Assembly: GCA_910586605.1 (NCBI GenBank)
Contig: CAJUJR010000009.1
Span: forward strand, 1-53,376
Length of the DNA stretch: 53,376 nt
Reading direction: 5' to 3'
From: an uncultured Lachnospiraceae bacterium
GTDB lineage: Bacteria; Bacillota; Clostridia; Lachnospirales; Lachnospiraceae
The position numbers were made by a program, and so were the translations under genes. The notes beneath the pieces are model-generated. The model saw only the letters and a program-made list of their open reading frames with translations, made no database searches and was not told the origin of the DNA. Shown here in pieces: positions 1 to 7,719 of this stretch. Position 1 is the stretch's first letter; every line of letters begins with the position of its first letter.

Positions 1-1
1 A

Positions 2-229
2 ATCAGACATACAAATAACGGAATGTCGATTGTTTCAAATGTTAAGGGCTGTGTGTTGGCACAGACCGATTACTTTCAGTCTGATACAAAGACATTATCA
101 GCACAGGTTGCTATGAAAGGACGCTTTACTCTTTATTCGTATATTGGAAATCTATTTGTATATCTGTGTAATTTATATTTGTTAGGGAGTTTCATACTTC
201 CCAAAATCAAACGATTAATTAAGAGGTAG
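2..229 (+). CDS. Lnt/carbon-nitrogen hydrolase family protein, C-terminal fragment
   Basis: The reading frame is open from the window edge, so the gene starts outside; about 75 residues are visible. The fragment has an R-x-TNNG-x-S pattern, then a GxxLAQTDYF stretch and a TLYSYIGN motif. This order matches the end of the nitrilase-like domain of apolipoprotein N-acyltransferases, where a conserved R..NxGxS and T.Y...G lie close to the C-terminus. A hydrophobic segment (FVYLCNLYLLGSFILP) and a basic tail follow, consistent with a final membrane helix. The family acylates lipoproteins or hydrolyses C-N bonds; the exact substrate cannot be told from this fragment. The catalytic Glu-Lys-Cys region is off the window. 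Confidence 0.6.
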   Translation: MRHTNNGMSIVSNVKGCVLAQTDYFQSDTKTLSAQVAMKGRFTLYSYIGNLFVYLCNLYLLGSFILPKIKRLIKR

Positions 230-325
230 TTAAGGCAAAGACAAGCGCCTATAAAAAGTACCAATGCCAAAAGCATTTTAAGAATAATACGGTAAAATAA
301 CATATACTCTTTAAGAGGTGTAATT

Positions 326-889
326 ATGGAACGTTTAAAAAAATTTACAATAGCTGGAATACTTTTTGTCCTGGCCACGGGCACTCTTGCCCATTTTTTA
401 TACGGCTGGACAGGGAATAATGCGATTGCCGGCCTTTTTGTGCCAGTCAATGAATCCATATGGGAACATATGAAATTGCTTTTCTTCCCTATGGTACTAT
501 ACTCCCTTCTAATACTTCCCATATTCCAAGAAGAGTATCCTTGTATTGCTTCATCGCTTTCTTTTGGGATTCTCGTTGGGACAATACTGATTCCGGTTCT
601 TTTTTATGTTTATAACTACATTTTAGGAAAAGACATTTTTATTTTGGATATTGGTATCTTTATTGTAAACACGGTAATTGCATTTTACCTTGCTTATAAA
701 TTTACTTTGTCCTGTAAATTAAAACCCTACTCCTCCTTATTATTTGCCTTAGCCATGATTTTCTTTTTGTGCTTTATATTATTTACCTATCAGCCCCCAA
801 ACCTTAAAATATTTGCTGCCCCAGAAAAAGTGGCTGGAAGTATCGAAAGCATTCACATAATAAAGGGCGTCACAAGCGTGCTTAAATGA
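326..889 (+). CDS. DUF6512 family integral membrane protein
   Basis: A 187-residue protein with about five or six hydrophobic segments (roughly 8-25, 49-66, 74-96, 101-121, 131-150). The N-terminal pattern with HFLYGWTGNN, then VNESIWEHMKLLFFP, is what I recognise as DUF6512, a family of unknown function common in Clostridia. The ATG is preceded by an AAGAGGTG ribosome site at good spacing. It stands alone between the Lnt-like tail and a bidirectional terminator, so the context gives no functional hint. Conserved acidic and His residues (ESIWEH) near the second helix may matter. I cannot assign a substrate or activity. Confidence 0.75.
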   Translation: MERLKKFTIAGILFVLATGTLAHFLYGWTGNNAIAGLFVPVNESIWEHMKLLFFPMVLYSLLILPIFQEEYPCIASSLSFGILVGTILIPVLFYVYNYILGKDIFILDIGIFIVNTVIAFYLAYKFTLSCKLKPYSSLLFALAMIFFLCFILFTYQPPNLKIFAAPEKVAGSIESIHIIKGVTSVLK

Positions 890-934
890 CGCAAGTAAAC
901 TTACTCATCCTCTCTTTGCTTTACGCGGGAATAA

Positions 935-966
935 AAAGAACCGCAGCCATAGGGCTGCGGTTCTTT
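935..966. terminator. bidirectional rho-independent terminator
   Basis: A perfect 14-bp stem (935-948 with 953-966) around a 4-base loop ATAG. A-rich and T-rich flanks give a U-run in both directions. It sits between the convergent DUF6512 gene (plus) and the GGGtGRT gene (minus) and should end both transcripts. Confidence 0.9.
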
Positions 967-1001
967 CCGGCTTTTCAGCATTTTTCATCCACAAGAATTA
1001 T

Positions 1002-2012
1002 TTAAAACTTCCCATTGTCGGCTGCTTCCTGGATGGAAACGGCTACTGCTACTGTCATGCCGACCATTGGGTTATTTCCTGCGCCAATCAATCCCATCAT
1101 TTCCACATGGGCAGGAACAGAAGAAGAACCTGCAAACTGAGCATCAGAATGCATACGGCCAAGTGTATCTGTCATACCATAAGAAGCTGGGCCTGCAGCC
1201 ATATTATCAGGATGGAGGGTCCGGCCTGTACCACCGCCAGATGCTACAGAGAAGTATTTCTTACCCTGCTCAATACATTCCTTCTTATATGTACCAGCTA
1301 CTGGATGCTGGAAACGCGTTGGGTTTGTTGAGTTACCTGTAATAGATACATCAACACCTTCTTTATGCATAATTGCCACGCCTTCACAAACATCGTTTGC
1401 GCCATAACAGTTAACCTTTGCGCGGAGCCCTTCTGAATATGGCTTACGGAAGACTTCTTTTACGGTATTGGTATATGGGTCGTATTCTGTTTCTACAAAA
1501 GTAAATCCATTGATACGGGAAATAATCTGTGCAGCATCTTTCCCAAGGCCATTCAAGATGACGCGGAGCGGTTTCTTGCGCACTTTATTTGCTTTTTCTG
1601 CAATTCCGATTGCGCCTTCGGCTGCTGCAAAAGACTCATGTCCGGCTAAGAAGCAGAAGCACTCTGTCTCTTCTTCCAAAAGCATCTTTCCAAGGTTTCC
1701 ATGCCCAAGGCCTACCTTACGGGTATCTGCTACAGAACCAGGAATACAAAATGCCTGTAATCCCTCACCAATTGCTGCTGCTGCATCTGCTGCACGGCGG
1801 CAGTCTTTTTTAATTGCGATTGCTGCGCCTACCGTATACGCCCAGCAAGCATTTTCAAAACAAATTGGCTGGATGCTTTTTACCTGGTCATAAACATTAA
1901 GCCCAGCATCTTTTGTGATCTTTTCTGCTTCTTCGATAGAAGAAATCCCATAGCTGCTTAATACGCTATTAATCTTGTCAATTCTTCTTTCATATGATTC
2001 AAATAATGCCAT
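1002..2012 (-). CDS. GGGtGRT protein (conserved, function unknown)
   Basis: A 336-residue soluble protein carrying the signature GGGTGRT at about residues 259-265 that names the family. Other recognisable stretches are GLGHGNLGKML, FLAGHESFAAAEGA and the C-terminal GLIGAGNNPMVGMTVAVAV. It has no transmembrane segments and no signal peptide. The start has a strong AAGGAGG site 8 bases upstream. The NifU-like scaffold gene lies 21 bp upstream, and this pairing recurs in anaerobic Firmicutes as I recall it, which suggests a shared iron-sulfur role. The reaction is not known to me, and the glycine-rich motifs could bind a nucleotide or cofactor (inference). The shared terminator at 935-966 ends the transcript. 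Confidence 0.85.
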   Translation of the reverse strand: MALFESYERRIDKINSVLSSYGISSIEEAEKITKDAGLNVYDQVKSIQPICFENACWAYTVGAAIAIKKDCRRAADAAAAIGEGLQAFCIPGSVADTRKVGLGHGNLGKMLLEEETECFCFLAGHESFAAAEGAIGIAEKANKVRKKPLRVILNGLGKDAAQIISRINGFTFVETEYDPYTNTVKEVFRKPYSEGLRAKVNCYGANDVCEGVAIMHKEGVDVSITGNSTNPTRFQHPVAGTYKKECIEQGKKYFSVASGGGTGRTLHPDNMAAGPASYGMTDTLGRMHSDAQFAGSSSVPAHVEMMGLIGAGNNPMVGMTVAVAVSIQEAADNGKF

Positions 2013-2033
2013 GATTCGTTTGCCTCCTTTATA

Positions 2034-2741
2034 TTATTTTTCGATTTCTTTATCTGTTCTTGGGTCAATCAGCTTAACAGCATCATCAACACGACCATAC
2101 TGTCCGGAAGCTTTCTCCCATGCTGTGTTCGGATCATCACCCTTCTTGATGAAGTCTGTCATCTTCCCGAGGCTAACGAACTTGTAACCAATAATTAAGT
2201 CATCTGCATCTAAAGCAATCGCTGTAACATAGCCCTCTGCCATCTCCAGGTAACGAGGCCCCTTCTTTAACGTGCCATACATTGTACCAACCTGGGAGCG
2301 AAGCCCTTTCCCAAGGTCTTCCAATCCTGCGCCAACTGCCAGGCCGTCCTCTGAAAATGCACTCTGGGAACGTCCATATACAATCTGCAAGAAGAGTTCC
2401 CTCATTGCTGTATTGATTGCATCACACACCAAATCAGTATTTAAAGCTTCCATTACAGTACGCCCTGGAAGGATTTCTGAAGCCATTGCTGCAGAATGAG
2501 TCATACCAGAACATCCGATTGTCTCAACTAATGCTTCCTGGATAATACCCTCTTTTACATTGAGGGTCAGCTTGCAAGCGCCCTGCTGTGGTGCGCACCA
2601 GCCTATGCCATGTGTAAAACCAGAGATATCTTTTACTTCTTTTGCCTTAACCCACTTTGCTTCTTCAGGGATTGGTGCACAACCGTGGTTGACACCCTGA
2701 GCAACTGGGCACATGTTTTCTACTTCCTGTGAATAAATCAT
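2034..2741 (-). CDS. NifU-like iron-sulfur cluster assembly scaffold protein
   Basis: A 235-residue protein resembling the NifU/IscU-like scaffold family that travels with GGGtGRT proteins. The motif GCSGMTHSAAMASE followed by DLVCDAIN holds conserved Cys residues expected of a cluster-assembly scaffold. Early Cys residues (ENMCPVAQ, NHGCAPIP, GWCAPQQGACKL) are additional possible ligands. The ATG at 2741 is chosen over an upstream TTG at 2759 because an AAGGAG site sits 7 bases before it. It is co-oriented with GGGtGRT and probably co-transcribed. The family assembles Fe-S clusters; the specific client here is unknown. Confidence 0.8.
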   Translation of the reverse strand: MIYSQEVENMCPVAQGVNHGCAPIPEEAKWVKAKEVKDISGFTHGIGWCAPQQGACKLTLNVKEGIIQEALVETIGCSGMTHSAAMASEILPGRTVMEALNTDLVCDAINTAMRELFLQIVYGRSQSAFSEDGLAVGAGLEDLGKGLRSQVGTMYGTLKKGPRYLEMAEGYVTAIALDADDLIIGYKFVSLGKMTDFIKKGDDPNTAWEKASGQYGRVDDAVKLIDPRTDKEIEK

Positions 2742-2837
2742 GTTTTCTGCTCCTTTCAATCATGCTTTTTATCTGCGAAACAAATCGCAGTCTTGTTTAT
2801 ATTTTAGGACAAATTTGTGGTTTCGTCTACCTGTTTT

Positions 2838-3506
2838 TTACATTTTTCCCACAATTTCCCCCTGTCTTTTATAAATGCTTCCCTTCGGAATAAAACCACG
2901 CACCATAGATACCGGATATATATTTGTATTGCTTCCAATAATGCACCCTGGATTCAGGACGCTATTACAGCCAACTTCCACATAGTTCCCAAGGACAGCG
3001 CCCATTTTTTTCAAGCCGGTCTGGATAACATCCCCCTTATAGCGGATTGCTACCTTTGATTTATCCGATTTTACATTTGATGTTATAGAACCTGCCCCCA
3101 TATGGGATTTATAGCCAAGGATAGAATCGCCGACATAATTATAATGTGGTACCTGCACATTGTTAAACAAAATAACATTCTTTAGTTCTGTAGAATTCCC
3201 TACCACACAATTTTCCCCAACAATAGCGCTGCCACGGATAAATGCACAATGGCGTACCTCCGTATTTTTTCCAATAATACATGGGCCGCTAATTGAAGCT
3301 GACGGCGCAACAGAAGCTGTTTTTGCAATCCAGACATCTTCTGCCAGATGTTCATATTCCCCTTCTGGCAGGCTTTTCCCAAGCGTCATGATAAAATCCT
3401 TAATTAATGGCAGAACTTCCCACGGAAATGTCACATCGCTGAAAATCTCTTTTGCAATCGTTTCATCTAAATTAAATAACGTTTTATTTTTTAACTGCTC
3501 ATACAT
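2838..3506 (-). CDS. left-handed beta-helix acyl/nucleotidyltransferase-like protein
   Basis: A 222-residue protein whose residues about 60-215 are hexapeptide repeats of the left-handed beta-helix type (for example APSASISGPCIIGKNTEVRH, GNSTELKNVILFNNVQ). The fold is that of acetyltransferases and of the C-terminal domain of GlmU-type enzymes. The short N-terminal section lacks the nucleotide-binding GxGTRM signature, so a full pyrophosphorylase is unlikely. It overlaps the topB stop by one base (TAATG), so the two are translationally coupled. Homologues are often labelled UDP-N-acetylglucosamine pyrophosphorylase-like. The substrate is probably a sugar nucleotide or small acyl acceptor (inference). 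Confidence 0.75.
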   Translation of the reverse strand: MYEQLKNKTLFNLDETIAKEIFSDVTFPWEVLPLIKDFIMTLGKSLPEGEYEHLAEDVWIAKTASVAPSASISGPCIIGKNTEVRHCAFIRGSAIVGENCVVGNSTELKNVILFNNVQVPHYNYVGDSILGYKSHMGAGSITSNVKSDKSKVAIRYKGDVIQTGLKKMGAVLGNYVEVGCNSVLNPGCIIGSNTNIYPVSMVRGFIPKGSIYKRQGEIVGKM

Positions 3507-5611
3507 TATGTAATTACCTCCCGTTTCGGTGCAGCCTTTGCTTTTTTGGTTTTTTCCTTTGCTGCTTTATAATAAACGGCTGACTGGTCAAACATCCGGT
3601 GGAGCGCCACCTGGTTATTTGTCTGCTGCACTGCCTGTACCCGCCTTGTAATAAACCCGTTCAGCTTCTCCATATATTCTTCTGTTGTAATCGTACCCTC
3701 CGCTACCTGTGTAAGTCCCAGCTCCCAGCTTGCAGTAAGTTCGGGGTTTAACAGCGGGCGGATAGAAGTACTGACAACATCATATACCATTTCCCCTAAA
3801 AGCTCTGGCGTAATTACCTGTGTTTTTTTATTTAAGTTCAGGTACTTGATTTTTACTAATTTACTCAATATTTCTGCCCTGGTTGCACTTGTCCCGATTC
3901 CGCTCCCCTTTATTTGGGAACGCAAGTCTTCATCTTCAATAAGCTGCCCTGCATTTTCCATAGCGAGAATCATAGAACCTGAATTATAGCGCTTTGGAGG
4001 CGAAGTTTCCCCTTCTTTTACTGCCATTGATAAAAAATCTACTTCCATTCCCTTTTTCAGCCCCTGGAGCATGGAAAGGGCTGACTGGTTCACGGTATTT
4101 TCCTGTCCATCGGCAAACCCTTCTTCCCCTGCTTTCTTCCCTGCAAAAGAGGCACTGGCTATCTCCAGATAACCGGCATTTACCATTACCCTAAAATTTG
4201 CAAAAAAAGATTCTTTCCTATATTCTGTAACAATCCCTAATTTTAAGTATTCCGCAGGCGGATAAAAAATGCATAAAAAACGCCGCACAATTACTTCATA
4301 TACCCGTTTTGCGGTTAAGCTGACACTATTTAAAGCGCCAAACCCCTGCCCAGTCGGGATAATTGCATAATGGTCTGTAATCTGCTTATCATTGACATAA
4401 CGTGTTTTGGAAAGCCCCTGAAAACTTTGCTTTTCCAAAATGCTTGCCGCTATTTCGGAAACAATAGGATACTGGCAAAGGCCGTTAATATTTTTCCTGA
4501 TTTCTTTTGATACTGCTGTAGAAAGCACCCTGGCATCTGTACGGGGATATGTCACAAGTTTTTTTTCATATAATTCCTGTACAATTTTCAGCGTTTCATC
4601 TGGGCTGATTTTAAATAGTTTGGAACAGGTATTCTGAAGCTCTGCAAGATTAAATAAAAGAGGCGGGTTTTTCTTTTCTTTCTTTTTTTCTACCTTTGCG
4701 ACAATTGCCTTTGCCTCAGAGCCGCTAAATACATCCTGTCCATCCTTTTCTGGAAGTGGCCCTGAAAAACCAAGGAAGCTGCAAAGTCCCAAAGCATCCT
4801 TTTTTTCTTTGAAACCATTTTCTTTATAAAGGGCAGGCGACTGAAAGTATTTCGACTGTTCTGTCACTTTCCATTCCCCATCAAAAACTTGGCCAGAATA
4901 AGAAAATCCGCCGATTACGCGGTAAAAAGGCGTCTTCACAAAGTTCCTGATTTCCCGCTCCCGCCGCACTACCATCCCAAGGACACAAGTCATAACGCGC
5001 CCGACAGATATCGCTGTCCACTTACCGTTATTCAGGTAATCCATAACCGCCCTTCCATATTTCAGTGAAAGCACGCGGGAAAAATTAATCCCCATCAGAT
5101 AATCCTCTTTTGCCCGCAAATACGCGGAATCAGAAAGATTGTCATATTCTTCCAAAAGCTTTGCCTGCGCAATCCCACGCCTGATTTCTTCTTCTGTCTG
5201 GGAATCAATCCAAACCCTCCGCTTTTCCTTTGTCTTTGGGACATTTGCCATCTGGTCTACCAGACGGTAGATATATTCCCCTTCACGCCCGGAATCAGTG
5301 CAGACATAAATCCTTGTAACATCCTCTCTGTTTAAAAGCCTTGCTACAATCTGGAACTGTTTTTTTACATCGGGAATCAACTCATACAGAAACTTTTCAG
5401 GCAAAAATGGCAGCGTTTGAAGCGACCATTTTTTCAAAGCCGGGTCGTAGGCATCCGGGTAACTCATGGTCACAAGATGCCCAACACACCATGTCACAAC
5501 AGAATCCCCAGATTCCAGGTATCCATTCCCAGCATTTCCGCTGACGCCAAGCACCTTGGCAAATTCTTTGGCAACACTTGGTTTTTCAGCGATAAATAAA
5601 TCTTTGCCCAT
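3506..5611 (-). CDS. topB: DNA topoisomerase III (type IA)
   Basis: A 701-residue type IA topoisomerase that relaxes or decatenates DNA through a 5'-phosphotyrosine intermediate. The TOPRIM domain is N-terminal, with FIAEKPSVAKEF near residue 5 and DSGREGEYIYRL at about 106. The catalytic tyrosine is in the motif LVTYPRTDARVLS (about Tyr355). SVGRVMTCVLG is the usual family motif after the TOPRIM. The start is set at the ATG giving MGKDLFIAEKPS, with GAGGAA upstream; the longer frame to 5701 adds 30 residues without homology. Unlike topoisomerase I, there are no C-terminal zinc ribbons. Confidence 0.93.
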   Translation of the reverse strand: MGKDLFIAEKPSVAKEFAKVLGVSGNAGNGYLESGDSVVTWCVGHLVTMSYPDAYDPALKKWSLQTLPFLPEKFLYELIPDVKKQFQIVARLLNREDVTRIYVCTDSGREGEYIYRLVDQMANVPKTKEKRRVWIDSQTEEEIRRGIAQAKLLEEYDNLSDSAYLRAKEDYLMGINFSRVLSLKYGRAVMDYLNNGKWTAISVGRVMTCVLGMVVRREREIRNFVKTPFYRVIGGFSYSGQVFDGEWKVTEQSKYFQSPALYKENGFKEKKDALGLCSFLGFSGPLPEKDGQDVFSGSEAKAIVAKVEKKKEKKNPPLLFNLAELQNTCSKLFKISPDETLKIVQELYEKKLVTYPRTDARVLSTAVSKEIRKNINGLCQYPIVSEIAASILEKQSFQGLSKTRYVNDKQITDHYAIIPTGQGFGALNSVSLTAKRVYEVIVRRFLCIFYPPAEYLKLGIVTEYRKESFFANFRVMVNAGYLEIASASFAGKKAGEEGFADGQENTVNQSALSMLQGLKKGMEVDFLSMAVKEGETSPPKRYNSGSMILAMENAGQLIEDEDLRSQIKGSGIGTSATRAEILSKLVKIKYLNLNKKTQVITPELLGEMVYDVVSTSIRPLLNPELTASWELGLTQVAEGTITTEEYMEKLNGFITRRVQAVQQTNNQVALHRMFDQSAVYYKAAKEKTKKAKAAPKREVIT

Positions 5612-5618
5612 AAACTGA

Positions 5619-5804
5619 CTATTCCTCTTTCCTGCTTTCTTTTGTACACTCTGCATAACATCTTGTGCCAAAAATAATCCCGACAATTGCAATCCCTGCA
5701 AAAGAAATATATTTTACAATGTTTGTCACATTCACGGTTACGCAAACGGCGGCCTCCCTGTTTGCATTTGCAAGGTTTCCTGCTTTCTTTTTACATTTAC
5801 ACAT
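5619..5804 (-). CDS. possible 61-residue single-pass membrane protein
   Basis: An open frame of 61 codons with ATG start immediately upstream of topB, stopping 7 bp before the topB ATG. A Cys/Lys-rich N-terminus (MCKCKKK) is followed by a hydrophobic stretch IVKYISFAGIAIVGIIFG that could span the membrane, then a short charged tail. A GAGG ribosome site lies about 14 bases upstream, which is rather far. I do not recognise a family. Position and frame composition argue for a real gene, the weak ribosome site against it. Confidence 0.4.
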   Translation of the reverse strand: MCKCKKKAGNLANANREAAVCVTVNVTNIVKYISFAGIAIVGIIFGTRCYAECTKESRKEE

Positions 5805-5852
5805 AATTTACACCAAGCCTCAAGAGAAAATGCGTGCATTTTCATTTGAAGC

Positions 5853-5919
5853 GCAAACACAAAGGGTGAAAGATGTGTGTTTGCATATTTTCCTTTCCTC
5901 TTTTTTTCTTTCACCCTTT
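5853..5919. repeat. overlapping inverted repeats between hydE and topB
   Basis: Two inverted repeats overlap: a 9-bp pair (5853-5861 with 5876-5884) and a 13-bp pair (5861-5873 with 5907-5919). The second has a 34-base pyrimidine-rich loop. They interleave instead of nesting, so they are likely alternative folds. The element may end the hydE transcript or lead into the topB unit. Confidence 0.6.
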
Positions 5920-5943
5920 TATCTCCGTTTTCTTTTTAAATTA

Positions 5944-6996
5944 CTATGGTAAAAACCCTGCGCAATCCCCACGTTTGGAAACAAGCTGATATCCAATAGA
6001 AGACACCCGTTCTGACAGGCAGTTTAGGCATTGGGCGGATTCCTCGCCAGTACAGATTTTATTGTCGTAAAGCTGATATTTTTCCCGTACCTCTGCCGGG
6101 GAAAGATTTGGCATAACAACATTTGCCCCCGCCAGGATACCAAGTTCACGCCCTTTTGGATGGATCGTCCCAAGTGCAGTCGTCGCTGGCAAAAGCACAT
6201 GCGGCAATGTCAGGCGGACTAACGCCAGCAGCAAAAGAGTTTCTTCTAACGTCCCATTTGGGCAATTTGCAAAAGGGGAATCCTTTTGTGCAATAAATGG
6301 CCCAATTCCAACCATATGCGGCATAAGTTCCTTTAAAAACAATAAATCATTTGCAAGGTGTCCCGCTGTCTGATAAGGGGATCCCACCATAAACCCAGCT
6401 CCAGTCTGATACCCAATCTCCTTTAGCCAATACAGGCACTGTATCCTGTGTTCAAAAGAAAGGCCGGGCGGATGAAGCTTTTCATAATGTTCCTTTGTCG
6501 CCGTTTCATGGCGGAGCAGATAGCGGTCTGCCCCACAACCATACCAATATTGGTAAACCTCCCGTTCCTGTTCTCCTATAGAAAGGGTAACAGCACAGTC
6601 CGGATATCTTTTCTTAATTTCTGACACCAGATTCCCAATATCTTCTGCACTATAGTAACAGTCCTCACCACCCTGCAGCACAAACGTACGGAATCCTAAA
6701 CGGTACCCTTCTTCCGTACAGGAAAGGATTTCTTCCTGGCTTAGGCGGTAACGTTCTGCTTTTGTATTCCCGCTGCGGATGCCGCAGTACAAACAATTAT
6801 TTTTACAATAATCCGTAAATTCTATTAACCCGCGGCTATAGACTTCATTTTTATAGTATTTTTTCTGCATATCCCTTGCTTTTTGGAATAAAATCTCTGT
6901 TTCCTCTTTTTTACAGGATGTTATCAGATAGATATATTCCTCTTTTTCCAGAATATGCGTCTCTTCCAGCTTTTCAATCAGGTTTATCGTATCCAC
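5944..6996 (-). CDS. hydE: [FeFe] hydrogenase H-cluster radical SAM maturase HydE
   Basis: A 350-residue radical SAM enzyme. The cluster motif CKNNCLYC (Cys64, Cys68, Cys71) is the CxxxCxxC that binds the 4Fe-4S cluster and SAM. Length and the stretches EFTDYCKNNCLYCGIR, TFVLQGGEDCYY and LLPATTALGTIHPKGRELG match HydE, related to BioB and PylB. HydE acts with HydF and HydG to build the diiron site of [FeFe] hydrogenases. C-terminal cysteines (CTGEESAQCLNCL) may hold a second cluster, as in some HydE proteins. It follows the LUD gene by 9 bp. HydF, HydG and the hydrogenase are not in this window. A related radical SAM role such as methylornithine synthase is less likely. Confidence 0.88.
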   Translation of the reverse strand: MDTINLIEKLEETHILEKEEYIYLITSCKKEETEILFQKARDMQKKYYKNEVYSRGLIEFTDYCKNNCLYCGIRSGNTKAERYRLSQEEILSCTEEGYRLGFRTFVLQGGEDCYYSAEDIGNLVSEIKKRYPDCAVTLSIGEQEREVYQYWYGCGADRYLLRHETATKEHYEKLHPPGLSFEHRIQCLYWLKEIGYQTGAGFMVGSPYQTAGHLANDLLFLKELMPHMVGIGPFIAQKDSPFANCPNGTLEETLLLLALVRLTLPHVLLPATTALGTIHPKGRELGILAGANVVMPNLSPAEVREKYQLYDNKICTGEESAQCLNCLSERVSSIGYQLVSKRGDCAGFLP

Positions 6997-7005
6997 AAAA
7001 GCTCC

Positions 7006-7647
7006 TTAATACCCAAGTTCTTCCCCAACCAGAATCACTTTAATCCTTCCTGGCGTACGGGACATCCGGGTTACAACAGTATGGCAGCACATGCAGCCAT
7101 CTGCAAGGCATTCTGTGCATCTCCCATACTCCATACATGGCGTATTGGTCTGAAGCCTTACTGCATTTGGCGGCGCGGCAATATTTTGTACGCGGGCAAT
7201 CCCGCTTTTTACATCTGGCACTACCTTATTCATCCCGGCAATTATAATAACATTGGATGGGCCATTACAAAGGCAGGCAACACGGTTTCCATTCCCGTCA
7301 ATATTGACGAGTTCACCATCCATTGTAATTGCATTGGTGCTCATCAGGAAAAAGTCTGCTGTAACCATTTTTCCATAAAACTCTTTATCAGTCATTCCCG
7401 GATGAGGCTTTGTTCGGTCAAAAAGCTCATATTCCCCTTCTGCTTCCAACAAATCATCCAGCAGCCCGATTTCTTTAATCGTTTCTGAGCCGCCCCAGGA
7501 AATAGAGCAGTCCGGCGTTAGGAAACGCTTTGCCTTTGCATTCGCCTCCTCCCGGTCCTTGCAATAATACCCTTCCATATTCCGATGCGCCAGCTTTTCA
7601 ATAATACCTTCTGCCAGGTTTTCATAATTCTGCTCTTTTGGTGACAT
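7006..7647 (-). CDS. LUD-domain protein (LutC/DUF162-like)
   Basis: A 213-residue protein of the LUD (lactate utilisation, DUF162) family. The family signature SWGGSETIKEIGLLD and the loop VDGNGNRVACLCNGPSNVII are visible. A cysteine-rich tail (CMEYGRCTECLADGCMCC) suggests metal or cluster binding. Family members such as LutC support lactate or one-carbon oxidation, but single LUD proteins have no proven reaction. The chosen ATG starts MSPKEQNYENLAEGI and has GGGGGAG close upstream. GTG at 7683 and ATG at 7659 are alternatives with no better ribosome site. It lies between glyA and hydE, so it is probably co-transcribed with both. Confidence 0.85.
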   Translation of the reverse strand: MSPKEQNYENLAEGIIEKLAHRNMEGYYCKDREEANAKAKRFLTPDCSISWGGSETIKEIGLLDDLLEAEGEYELFDRTKPHPGMTDKEFYGKMVTADFFLMSTNAITMDGELVNIDGNGNRVACLCNGPSNVIIIAGMNKVVPDVKSGIARVQNIAAPPNAVRLQTNTPCMEYGRCTECLADGCMCCHTVVTRMSRTPGRIKVILVGEELGY

Positions 7648-7719
7648 AAACTCCCCCATTTCCGCATGTGGAACATCATCCACTTCGCTTTTTGCAACTA
7701 ATCAATTTCCGTTCCAAGG

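Noticed and set aside
3506..5701. 30 extra N-terminal residues on topB
   Set aside because: They have no homology and there is a good ribosome site before the internal ATG at 5611.
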